Below, piece by piece: positions 1 to 9,356 of a DNA stretch of 64,000 bases. This DNA comes from Prinsepia uniflora (taxonomy: Eukaryota; Streptophyta; Magnoliopsida; Rosales; Rosaceae), in contig CM064873.1 in the NCBI GenBank assembly GCA_032719365.1, forward strand, positions 40,711,742 through 40,775,741, in the 5' to 3' direction. The first letter of the stretch is position 1. Each line of letters starts with the position of its first letter. The position numbers and the translations under genes are program-made. Below the pieces are notes generated by a model, which did no database searches, was not told where the DNA came from, and saw nothing but the letters and a program-made list of their open reading frames with translations.

Positions 1-769
1 TTTTCCTTGTTCATGCACGATCTGTCTGCCTTTGCTTACAAACACACACAAACACACACATTCATCCCCTCACAAAACCGTGCATTCCTTCCATTTTCTC
101 TCCATCCAAACACACAAACCCACGCCTCTCACACCACCACCCGATCACCAGCTGCATCACCAACATCCACTAACCATCACCGAGCATCACCGGCAGCCAC
201 CACCCCACTTCCCAGCCCCGAAACCGCCGTGCAAACTCAGACCCGAAAACCTCAAGGAAACGGGTCCAAGAAGCAAACCTCGATAACCACCTCACCTCGA
301 CGCGGGAGGAGCTCCAGTCTGCACCGTGGGGATCCTAGGAGCTTAACTGGACGACGGCGAGGGCTACGGCGGCGTGACGGCGGCGGTAAGACCCAAAACC
401 CGACAAGCCCGTTTTCATTCCCTGTTCGACCCGACCGTTTTTAATGATTAGAAATTGATTGTTAGGTGATAGACATGTCCTAGGGTGAGAGACGAGTCGT
501 TTGGGACCGGGTTGGACGACGGAGACGCCGTGGATCACCGGGGACGACGACCGGACCGTGACCGTGAGTTTCAGAGACATTCTGGTGAGTTTCTTCCCAC
601 TTTCTTCTTATTTTGAGGTTGTAGAACCATAGGACAGACCTAGACGAACCCCTAGGGATCAACCCCGTCGAAAATGGTGGCCGGAATCGTGCGGTGGAAT
701 CGAGTTAAACCGTGGGTCGACGGCGACCCGGTTCCAGTCAAACGGGTCTGACCCGATACTGTAGCATGA

Positions 770-902
770 TGACGTCATCATGCTGACGTCACTTCTGACG
801 TCATCCTGTCAGATGTTGTCAGACCAGGGACCAATCAGAACGTGCCACGTGTCACCTGACAAGTGTCAGTGATGACGTCATGCTGACGTCAGCATGACGT
901 CA
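770..902. promoter_or_regulatory. Array of six TGACGTCA palindromes with a G-box (element A left LTR)
   Basis: Exact TGACGTCA occurs at 770, 784, 796, 873, 884 and 895, and a CACGTG G-box at 846-851. TGACGTCA is the palindromic bZIP site bound by TGA/CREB-type factors; CACGTG is bound by bZIP and bHLH factors. The array lies within predicted intron 1, about 330 bp upstream of a TATAAAAG (1230-1237). It probably acts as an enhancer, but this is inferred from motif density only. The right LTR copy has eight sites. Confidence 0.7.
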
Positions 903-924
903 GCAGTACTGTAGCAGCGTTGAC

Positions 925-947
925 CCACGCGTTGACCAGGCGCGTGG
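925..947. other. GC-rich hairpin, element A variant
   Basis: CCACGCG (925-931) pairs with CGCGTGG (941-947) across a 9-nt loop, directly after CTGTAGCAG (909-917). The other families carry a hairpin of the same place and composition with the arms in the opposite order (GCGCGTG then CACGCGC). The right LTR copy is at 8125-8147. Confidence 0.6.
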
Positions 948-1176
948 GGGCGCGTGTGAACAGTGATTTTGGTGGGGCCGGTACCATTTTCAAGGTTTCG
1001 ACGATACGGATCCAATGGAGGTGGTTTCGTGTCGATCGGAGATCGTTATGTTAGCCAAAATGGGGTTTGAAGCACCGAGAATAGTGCCCGGGATGCGTTT
1101 TTGAGGCGGATCTGTTCTAGGGTCTTGGTATTGATATTATAGGGTCCTTAAGTAACCCTCAAGAGTAATAATACAG

Positions 1177-1846
1177 GTTTATAGAGATCGTTGAGCAGCA
1201 AGGACCGAGTGTGAGTGGGCTGTTTGATTTATAAAAGGCTTGCATGCATAAACTGTTTTACTATTTCCACTGATGAGTCTTATAAACTGCTTATATATGT
1301 TATTACACTGTTTTGGGCATGAGACCCGTCTGGATTATATGTGGATTTTGTTTGGGATGTCCGGGGGACATAGGGTAAACTATACTGTTATTGTACTGTA
1401 CTTTCCTACCTGTGTATATTGTCTCCTCCAGGGAGGGTCGTTGGCCTGGGTGGACCCTGGAGTAGTCACGGGGCTCTGACTGAGTGGAGTTGACCCCCGT
1501 TGGGCTGCTTACTCTCAGGAAGGCATGTTCATATACCTCGGGCAGTGACCGGGATACCGGGAGCTGATGTACCTAGAGAGTCTCGGGTGTGAGACCCTGA
1601 GTGGCAACGCGTAGCCTTAGAACCGTGACATCATTTGGGTTGGGTTTTACAGTGCACTGATATGTTAGTTTTACCTTACGATTATTATTGTGGTTCATTT
1701 GTTATGATTTCAGTATAATATTATGTTTTCACTGCATGCAAGATTTGGAAAACGGAGGGGTAAAACCTTATGATTATTTTATTATTAAATTGATTTCTAA
1801 ACTGTTATTTTTGGCCCACTCACCCTTGTTTTACTGACCCCTCCAG
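1177..1846 (+). other. Predicted leader exon 2 and intron 2 (element A left LTR)
   Basis: ATACAG (ending 1176) is a good 3' splice site. The next 34 nt would be a small exon, followed by the donor GTGAGTGGGC (1211-1220). GCCCACTCAC (1814-1823) is its exact reverse complement and contains CTCAC, a plausible branch point. The acceptor CCCCTCCAG ends at 1846. An upstream donor GGTAAG sits at 386. TATAAAAG (1230-1237) and GCATGCA boxes (1242-1248, 1733-1740) lie inside. The right LTR has the same at 8377-9046. Splicing is inferred, not observed. Confidence 0.5.
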
Positions 1847-2161
1847 ACCCTGACACGGCAATAGAGGAGGAGGATCCGGAGGAGGAGGCAGAGGTTTAGT
1901 TTGCCTAGCTGTGCACCTGTACACCCACTTGTGGGTAGGTTGAGCACCGAATAAATGTACTCTGACTAGTGTGCTCACATGTTGTATTTTACTTTCCCTT
2001 GTCTGACAGTATCACTTTAAACACTATGTTTGTACGTTATCTATCTATGTGAGTCTTCGGTTTATTTAAGGGTACTTTTGGTATGTTTAGAGTCATTGTC
2101 AGACGGGAGCGGGTCACGTCCCCGGGTGGTCCCAGTGGGATTGGGACGGGTCCTGTCAGCT

Positions 2162-2173
2162 TGGTATCAGAGC
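2162..2173 (+). other. Primer binding site, tRNA-iMet (element A)
   Basis: TGGTATCAGAGC starts three bases after the LTR's terminal CA and is complementary to the 3' end of plant initiator tRNA-Met. This is the usual primer of Ty3/gypsy chromoviruses. It fixes the element's orientation as + and the LTR boundary at 2158. Confidence 0.95.
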
Positions 2174-2270
2174 ATTAGGATTAGTGGTCAGAGTACTAGG
2201 TTAGCGGTTTGTACTTTGTACATGGTCGCTTTCGATGTCTTTTAACCTGTTTGCCTCTTCACAGTTGGAT

Positions 2271-3101
2271 ATGCCTCCCCGACGTGAACCCCGTGCACGT
2301 GTTGACGAGGGCAATGGAGGAAATGGAGACACTGCGAGCATTGAGCGGGCTCAGCGCCTGGGTGCTACGCACTTCAGTGGGGGAACCGACCCTGAGGAAG
2401 CACACCAGTGGATTGACCGCTGGGAGAGGATTTTCGAGGTCATGCACTGTCCTCCGGAGGAGCGTGTCGTACTGGCGACTTTCCTACTGGATGGGAGCGC
2501 CTATCGATGGTGGCACAACCTTGTTTTGGCCGGCTGGACTGTTCACACCATTCCATGGGAGACCTTCCGAGAGCGGTTTCTCAACCAGTTCTATCCACGG
2601 TCGTTCCGCAACGCCCGTGAGGCGGAGTTTCTGCAACTCCGGCAGGGGGATCAGACTGTAGCAGAGTACGAGGAGACCTTCCTGATGTTGTCTCGCTTTG
2701 CTGAGAACTTCGTGATCACCGAGGCAGACCGATGTCGCAGATTTGAGTGAGGCTTGCGACCTAAGATTCAGGCGATGGTGACTGCAACACCCTTTGCTTC
2801 CATGAGGGATCTGACTGATGCGGCGACCAGGGTTGAGAACAGTATCCTGGCTCGTCAGCGAGCTGAGGGGGAGACTCGGCGACGTGATCGCCCACACTTG
2901 GGATTTTCAGGCCGTCGTGGCTCGAAGGGAGGACATTCTGGTGGATCTTCGTCTTCTGGCAGCCGAGGACGTTCTGGTCAGTTCAGGAGTCCTCAGAGGT
3001 CTGGACAGCGTTCTGGAGCTTGACAGCGGTCTTACTCATCGATGAGCATCTCACCGGGAGGATACTCGGGTCGACCTAGGGAGGTCACATGCTTCGCTTG
3101 T
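2271..3101 (+). pseudogene. gag: Element A gag (capsid and first half of zinc knuckle), broken
   Basis: Gag coats the genomic RNA in a cytoplasmic particle. The start is placed at ATG 2271 because the peptide beginning MPPRRE also opens elements B and E (B exactly, E with one change); an upstream in-frame ATG at 2235 is possible. A retrotransposon-gag domain is clear, with HQWIDRWERIF, LATFLLDG and FRERFLNQFYP in order. The frame has TGA at 2748-2750, where B has a sense codon, and another TGA at 3021-3023. The zinc-knuckle half C-F-A-C (3090-3101) is in this frame, but its H and C are in the pol frame, so a frameshift lies near 3102-3113. An acceptor-like CCTCTTCACAG ends 6 nt before the ATG. 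Gag is almost certainly dead, although the LTRs look young. Confidence 0.85.
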
Positions 3102-6100
3102 GGGGAGCCGGCATTATGCTTCTGAGTGTCCACTGATTCGCGGCAGTACTGCGCCAGCGCAGAGTACAGCATCCCAGACTGACAGCAGCCGGACACGCGG
3201 TGTTGTGCGTGGCCGTGATCGAGGGGCTAGAGGACGGGGACGACCTGCGGAGTCTATGGCTCGTGTTTATGCTGTTACCCAGCAGCAGGCCAGATCCATT
3301 CCGGGAGTGTTGACAGGCACTGTACATATTTATGGCATGGTTGTTCGTGCATTGATGGATTCGGGGGCAACTCATTCTTTTATTTCACCGCGTTGTGCGA
3401 GTCTGTTGGGCCGTGAGGTGACCGCACTTGAGCACGAGATGGGAGTGGGGACACCGATGGGTGTGACCTACCGGGTGAACCAGGAGATACGAGCTTGTCC
3501 TGTGGAGATTGAGGGAGTCGAATTTCCGGCAGACTTAATCCTGATGAATGTTCACGATTTCGATGTGATACTTGGAGTTGATTGGTTGTCGGAGTACAAT
3601 TCACTCATCGACTGTGGTAACATGCGGTTGACTTTGAGAGGTCCAGGATTACCGGAAGTGATATTCCAGGGAGAGTGTGGAGACGCATCACCCAAGGTAA
3701 TATCTGCACTCACAGCTACTAAACTCTTACAGAAGGGGTGTCAGGGTTATCTTGCTTATATGGTAGAGTCTACGGATGAATCTTTGCGTATTGAGGATAT
3801 TCCGATTGTGCGGGAATTTCCTGATGTCTTTCCAGGAGATTTACTTGGATTACCACCACCCAGGGAGATCGACTTTACGATCGAGTTACTCCCCGGGACT
3901 CGACCGATTTCACAAGCACCGTATCGTATGGCACCGGCGGAGCTACGGGAATTGAAAATCCAATTACAGGAATTGGTGGATCTAGGGTTTATCCGACCCA
4001 GTACATCACCATGGGGAGCGCCGGTCTTATTTGTGAAAAAGAAGGAGGGTAGTTTACGGTTGTGTGTGGATTATCGGCAGTTGAACAAGGCTACGGTAAG
4101 GAATCAGTATCCCTTACCCAGGATCGATGATTTGTTCGATCAGTTACGAGGAGCGCGATATTTCTCCAAGATAGATCTGAGGTCAGGATACCATCAACTG
4201 AGAATAGCCGAGGGGGATGTTCAGAAAACAGCTTTTCGAACGAGGTATGGGCATTATGAGTTCTTGGTGATGCCCTTTGGATTGACGAATGCACCAGCTG
4301 CATTCATGGACTTGATGAATCGAGTTTTTCGAGCATACCTGGATAAATTTGTGATAGTGTTTATTGACGACATCTTGGTGTATTCCAAGAGTGTCAGGGC
4401 TCATGAGGAGCACTTACGAAGGGTATTGGGTAAACTACGACAGGAGCAGCTGTATGCTAAGTTAAGCAAGTGTCAGTTTTGGCTAAATAGTATTGGATTC
4501 TTGGGTCACATTGTATCACCCGAGGGGATAAGTGTGGATCCTCAGAAAACGGAGGCTGTGACAAATTGGCCAAGACCGACCACGGTGACGGAAGTGCGAA
4601 GTTTTGTTGGGTTAGCAGGCTATTATCGGAGATTCGTAGAGGGTTTCTCCCAGATTGCCGCACCATTGACTCGGTTAACCCGGAAAGGGGTGAAGTTTGT
4701 ATGGGACGATCAGTGTGAACAGAGTTTTCAGGAATTAAAGTGCCGATTAACCACTGCACCTGTCCTTGCATTACCAGACAGTAGTGGAGAGTTCGTGGTA
4801 TATAGTGATGCATCGCTGCAGGGTTTGGGTTGTGTATTGATGCAGAATGGAAAAGTGATTGCTTACGCATCCCAGCAGCTGAAGACGCACGAGTTGAACT
4901 ACCCTACTCATGATTTGGAATTGGCAGCGGTGGTTCATGCTCTAAAGATCTGGAGACATCATTTGTTCGGTGTGACATGCCGAATATTCACCGATCATCA
5001 GAGTCTTAAACATTTGTTCACACAGAAGGAACTCAACATGAGACAGCGGAGATGGTTGGAATTGTTGAAGGATTATGACTGTACGATCGAGTACCATCCT
5101 GGCAAGGCAAATGTTGTAGCTGATGCACTTAGCAGGAAGTCGGCGGGATCAGTTGCGCATTTGAGATTGGTGTATCTTCCTTTGCTAGTGGAACTCCGGA
5201 AGAGCGGAGTTATGTTAGGGATGGACGATCAGGGAGCCTTGTTGGCTAGCTTTCATGTGCGACCCGTGTTGGTCGACAGGATCATCGAGGCTCAACTACA
5301 GGACCAGATACTTTGTGATTACAGGAACGAGGTTGAATCCGGACAGAGACAAGATTTCTCCGTCAGGGGCGATGGAGCATTAGTAAAGCTTGGGAGATTG
5401 TGTGTACCTGCGGTACCAGAGTTGAGGAGAGAGATTTTAGACGAGGCCCACAGTTCGGCCTATGTTATGCATCCAGGAGGGACAAAGATGTACCGTACCC
5501 TCCGGGACTATTATTGGTGGCCAGGGATGAAGAGGGAGATAGCTGAGTTTGTCAGCAAATGTTTGATCTGTCAGCAGGTCAAAGCAGAACGGCAGCGTCC
5601 GTATGGGGCTATGCAGCCACTTCCAATTCCACAATGGAAGTGGGATCATATTACAATGGACTTTGTCTTCAAGTTACCGAAGACAACGAGTGGAGATGAT
5701 GGAGTCTGGGTAATAGTGGACCGGTTGACTAAATCAGCACATTTTCTGCCTGTACGTGAGACGTACAAGCTAAATCGTTTGGCCCAGCTATTCATTAATG
5801 AGATCATCCGACTACACGGTACCCCAGAGTCGATCGTGTCGGATCGGGATCCGCGTTCCACATCCAGATTTTGGAGGAGTCTGCAAACTGCCTTAGGTAC
5901 GAAATTGCATTTCAGTACGGCATTCCATCCTCAGACCGACGGGCAGTCTGAAAGGACGATACAGACTCTCGAAGACATGATGAGAGCTTGTGTATTGCAA
6001 TTCCAGGATTCGTGGGCTGATCGATTGCCATTGATGGAGTTTGCCTACAATAACAGCTACCAGGCGAGTATAGGGATGGCACCATATGAGGCACTGTATG

Positions 6101-6696
6101 GTCGACAGTGCAGAACACCGGTATGCTGGATGGAGATCGGAGAAAGAACCGCAGTGGGGCCGGATCTGATGGATATGACCCAGGAGACAGTTCGGGTTAT
6201 TCGGGAGAGATTGAAGGCGGCCCAGGATCGTCAGAAAAGCTATGCAGATCGACGGATCCGAGATTTAGAATTCGAGGTTGGTGACTTTGTCTTTTTAACG
6301 TTATCGCCGTGGAAAGGGATTCTTCGATTTGGACGACGTGGGAGATTGAGTCCCCGTTATATCGGACCATATGAGATTGTCGAGAGGATTGGTCCAGTGG
6401 CTTACCGTTTAGCACTACCTTTGGAGCTTTCCCGAGTACATGACGTGTTTCATGTATCGATGCTACGGAAGTATCTTCGGGATGACTCTCATGCACTACC
6501 AGAGCAACCACTGGAACTGATGACAGATTTGAGTTTCGAGGAACGGCCAGTGCAGATTCTGGATAGGAAGGAAAAGGTCTTAAGGAACAAGACGATTTCT
6601 TTGGTTAAGGTACTATGGCGGAACCACGTGGTGGAGGAAGCGACATGGGAACCCGAGGAATTGATGAGAGGGCAGTACCCATACTTGTTTGAGTAA
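3100..6696 (+). CDS. pol: Element A pol: protease, reverse transcriptase, RNase H, integrase, chromodomain-like tail
   Basis: This 1198-codon frame encodes the enzymes that copy the RNA and insert the cDNA. In order: the second half of the gag zinc knuckle (HYASEC), aspartic protease with DSGA at residues 87-90, reverse transcriptase with FIDD at 421-424, RNase H with the YSDAS aspartate at 570, integrase zinc finger (H791, C821, C824), and integrase catalytic D854, D915, E951 with the classic 35-residue D-E spacing. The tail (about 1144-1198, LVKVLWRNH then EEATWEPEE) looks like a chromodomain, which places it in the chromoviruses, probably the Tekay/Del group. The frame begins at a GTG codon only because it is shifted from gag; its natural start is as a gag-pol fusion. 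RDPRS replaces the usual RDPRF beside the second catalytic Asp. It is intact as a frame but probably not translated normally. Confidence 0.92.
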   Translation: MGSRHYASECPLIRGSTAPAQSTASQTDSSRTRGVVRGRDRGARGRGRPAESMARVYAVTQQQARSIPGVLTGTVHIYGMVVRALMDSGATHSFISPRCASLLGREVTALEHEMGVGTPMGVTYRVNQEIRACPVEIEGVEFPADLILMNVHDFDVILGVDWLSEYNSLIDCGNMRLTLRGPGLPEVIFQGECGDASPKVISALTATKLLQKGCQGYLAYMVESTDESLRIEDIPIVREFPDVFPGDLLGLPPPREIDFTIELLPGTRPISQAPYRMAPAELRELKIQLQELVDLGFIRPSTSPWGAPVLFVKKKEGSLRLCVDYRQLNKATVRNQYPLPRIDDLFDQLRGARYFSKIDLRSGYHQLRIAEGDVQKTAFRTRYGHYEFLVMPFGLTNAPAAFMDLMNRVFRAYLDKFVIVFIDDILVYSKSVRAHEEHLRRVLGKLRQEQLYAKLSKCQFWLNSIGFLGHIVSPEGISVDPQKTEAVTNWPRPTTVTEVRSFVGLAGYYRRFVEGFSQIAAPLTRLTRKGVKFVWDDQCEQSFQELKCRLTTAPVLALPDSSGEFVVYSDASLQGLGCVLMQNGKVIAYASQQLKTHELNYPTHDLELAAVVHALKIWRHHLFGVTCRIFTDHQSLKHLFTQKELNMRQRRWLELLKDYDCTIEYHPGKANVVADALSRKSAGSVAHLRLVYLPLLVELRKSGVMLGMDDQGALLASFHVRPVLVDRIIEAQLQDQILCDYRNEVESGQRQDFSVRGDGALVKLGRLCVPAVPELRREILDEAHSSAYVMHPGGTKMYRTLRDYYWWPGMKREIAEFVSKCLICQQVKAERQRPYGAMQPLPIPQWKWDHITMDFVFKLPKTTSGDDGVWVIVDRLTKSAHFLPVRETYKLNRLAQLFINEIIRLHGTPESIVSDRDPRSTSRFWRSLQTALGTKLHFSTAFHPQTDGQSERTIQTLEDMMRACVLQFQDSWADRLPLMEFAYNNSYQASIGMAPYEALYGRQCRTPVCWMEIGERTAVGPDLMDMTQETVRVIRERLKAAQDRQKSYADRRIRDLEFEVGDFVFLTLSPWKGILRFGRRGRLSPRYIGPYEIVERIGPVAYRLALPLELSRVHDVFHVSMLRKYLRDDSHALPEQPLELMTDLSFEERPVQILDRKEKVLRNKTISLVKVLWRNHVVEEATWEPEELMRGQYPYLFE

Positions 6697-6731
6697 ATTT
6701 CGAGGACGAAATTTCTGTAAGGAGGGTAGGT
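6695..6731 (+). other. Pre-PPT palindrome and polypurine tract (element A)
   Basis: AAATTTCG and CGAAATTT form a perfect 8-bp inverted repeat with a 4-base loop (6695-6714). A purine-rich AAGGAGGGTAGG (6719-6730) follows, ending next to the LTR start TGTAACGACC. The tract primes plus-strand DNA. The palindrome recurs at the same place in B, D, F and G. It overlaps the pol stop codon (6694-6696). Confidence 0.85.
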
Positions 6732-9356
6732 TGTAACGACCCGAACCGAGAATAATAATATTTTAATGTAAAAAGACTGTTTTACCCTTGGGGGGAAAAC
6801 TTTGACTTTTTCTCGGGAAATAATTTGGACTTTGACCCATGACTATGACGTAGATCGGGACGTCACGAATCCGTAGACAGGCGGCACGCCGAAATCGGAG
6901 TTCGTATGAAGAAGTTATGGTCAAGAAAGCGTTTTAGCGGAATTTACGAAAAGAGAACATCGGAATAAAATATTAATTTATTACGGGAATCCGTGCCAAC
7001 CTAATATTTAAATCAAACCGATGGATTGGTGACAAGTGTCACCCATCCAAGCCTTACTATTCCAATAAAGCAACTTACACTATTTAGCACATTTTTATAT
7101 TTATTATTTTCCCTCCAATTGTTCCTAGCCCTTGGATCTGCTGCTCAAATGAATCTTGGCCCTCCATTTTCATCTGTTTTCCTTGTTCATGCACGATCTG
7201 TCTGCCTTTGCTTACAAACACACACAAACACACACATTCATCCCCTCACAAAATCGTGCATTCCTTCCATTTTCTCTCCATCCAAACACACAAACCCACG
7301 CCTCTCACACCACCACCCGATCACCAGCTGCATCACCAACATCCACTAACCATCACCGAGCATCACCTGCAGCCACCACCCCACTTCCCAGCCCCGAAAC
7401 CGCCGTACAAACTCAGACCCGAAAACCTCAAGGAAACGGGTCCAAGAAGCAAACCTCGATAACCACCTCACCTCGACGCGGGAGGAGCTCCAGTCTGCAC
7501 CGTGGGGATCCTAGGAGCTTAACTGGACGACGGCGAGGGCTACGGCGGCGTGACGGCGGCGGTAAGACCCAAAACCCGACAAGCCCGTTTTCATTCCCTG
7601 TTCGACCCGACCGTTTTTAATGATTAGAAATTGATTGTTAGGTGATAGACATGTCCTAGGGTGAGAGACGAGTCGTTTGGGACCGGGTTGGACGACGGAG
7701 ACGCCGTGGATCACCGGGGACGACGACCGGACCATGACCGTGAGTTTCAGAGACATTCTGGTGAGTTTCTTCCCACTTTCTTCTTATTTTGAGGTTGTAG
7801 AACCATAGGACAGACCTAGACGAACCCCTAGGGATCAACCCCGTCGAAAATGGTGGCCGGAATCGTGCGGTGGAATCGGGTCAAACCGTGGGTCGACGGC
7901 GACCCGGTTCCAGTCAAACGGGTCTGACCCGATACTGTAGCATGATGACGTCATCATGCTGACGTCACTTCTGACGTCACTTCTGACGTCATCCTGTCAG
8001 ATGTTGTCAGACCAGGGACCAATCAGAACGTGCCACGTGTCACCTGACAAGTGTCAGTGATGACGTCATGCTGACGTCAGCATGACGTCATTGCTGACGT
8101 CAGCAGTACTGTAGCAGCGTTGACCCACGCGTTGACCAGGCGCGTGGGGGCGCGTGTGAACAGTGATTTTGGTGGGGCCGGTACCATTTTCAAGGTTTCG
8201 ACGATACGGATCCAATGGAGGTGGTTTCGTGTCGATCGGAGATCGTTATGTTAGCCAAAATGGGGTTTGAAGCACCGAGAATAGTGCCCGGGATGCGTTT
8301 TTGAGGCGGATCTGTTCTAGGGTCTTGGTATTGATATTATAGGGTCCTTAAGTAACCCTCAAGAGTAATAATACAGGTTTATAGAGATCGTTGAGCAGCA
8401 AGGACCGAGTGTGAGTGGGCTGTTTGATTTATAAAAGGCTTGCAGGCATAAACTGTTTTACTATTTCCACTGATGAGTCTTATAACCTGCTTATATATGT
8501 TATTACACTGTTTTGGGCATGAGACCCGTCTGGATTATATGTGGATTTTGTTTGGGATGTCCGGGGGACATAGGGTAAACTATACTGTTATTGTACTGTA
8601 CTTTCCTACCTGTGTATATTGTCTCCTCCAGGGAGGGTCGTTGGCCTGGGTGGACCCTGGAGTAGTCACGGGGCTCTGACTGAGTGGAGTTGACCCCCGT
8701 TGGGCTGTTTACTCTCAGGAAGGCATGTTCATATACCTCGGGCAGTGACCGGGATACCGGGAGCTGATGTACCTAGAGAGTCTCGGGTGTGAGACCCTGA
8801 GTGGCAACGCGTAGCCTTAGAACCGTGACATCATTTGGGTTGGGTTTTACAGTGCACTGATATGTTAGTTTTACCTTACGATTATTATTGTGGTTCATTT
8901 GTTATGATTTCAGTATAATATTATGTTTTCACTGCATGCAAGATTTGGAAAACGGAGGGGTAAAACCTTATGATTATTTTATTATTAAATTGATTTCTAA
9001 ACTGTTATTTTTGGCCCACTCACCCTTGTTTTACTGACCCCTCCAGACCCTGACACGACAATAGAGGAGGAGGATCCGGAGGAGGAGGCAGAGGTTTAGT
9101 TTGCCTAGCTGTGCACCTGTACACCCACTTGTGGGTAGGTTGAGCACCGAATAAATGTACTCTGACTAGTGTGCTCACATGTTGTATTTTACTTTCCCTT
9201 GTCTGACAGTATCACTTTAAACACTATGTTTGTACGTTATCTATCTATGTGAGTCTTCGGTTTATTTAAGGGTACTTTTGGTATGTTTAGAGTCATTGTC
9301 AGACGGGAGCGGGTCACGTCCCCGGGTGGTCCCAGTGGGATTGGGACGGGTCCTGT
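6732..9356 (+). mobile_element. Element A, right (3') LTR
   Basis: It starts TGTAACGACC directly after the polypurine tract and matches the left LTR to ...GGGTCCTGT, where the terminal CA of the left copy is replaced by element F sequence. The first 445 bp, not seen in the left copy, contain W-box cores (TTGAC), a GTAGACAGGCGGCACG module near 6873-6888, a hairpin GGTGACA/TGTCACC (7028-7043) and a TATA-like TATATTTA (7096-7103). That TATA is a candidate promoter upstream of all the predicted leader exons. Relative to the left copy it has two extra 12-bp units in the TGACGTCA array. Confidence 0.95.
7946..8102. promoter_or_regulatory. Array of eight TGACGTCA palindromes (element A right LTR)
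   Basis: Exact TGACGTCA occurs at 7946, 7960, 7972, 7984, 8061, 8072, 8083 and 8095. This is two more than the left LTR, each gained or lost as one 12-bp unit. It is a bZIP-type site array with the same context as in the left LTR. Confidence 0.7.

Larger units (their letters stand above)
1..2158 (+). mobile_element. Element A, left (5') LTR, truncated by window start
   Basis: This is the 5' LTR of a Ty3/gypsy element. It aligns with 7177-9356 at an offset growing from 7176 to 7200, so about 445 bp of it lie before the window. It ends in TCCTGTCA followed by an initiator-Met primer site. Differences between the two LTRs are about ten substitutions plus two 12-bp indels (counted by eye), so the insertion is recent. 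It contains a TGACGTCA array (770-902), predicted leader introns (386-1176 and 1211-1846), and a strong hairpin CTCCAGGG/CCCTGGAG (1426-1433 with 1455-1462). Short open frames near 7-444 are not genes: the same stretch recurs in the other LTR and nothing resembles a known domain. Confidence 0.95.

Noticed and set aside
3100..3102. GTG as a genuine start codon for element A pol
   Set aside because: It is the second half of a split zinc knuckle; the frame opens here only because of a frameshift.
7156..7620. 154-codon frame at the start of element A's right LTR
   Set aside because: LTR leader sequence rich in ACA/CAC repeats; no domain and no matching conservation in other families.
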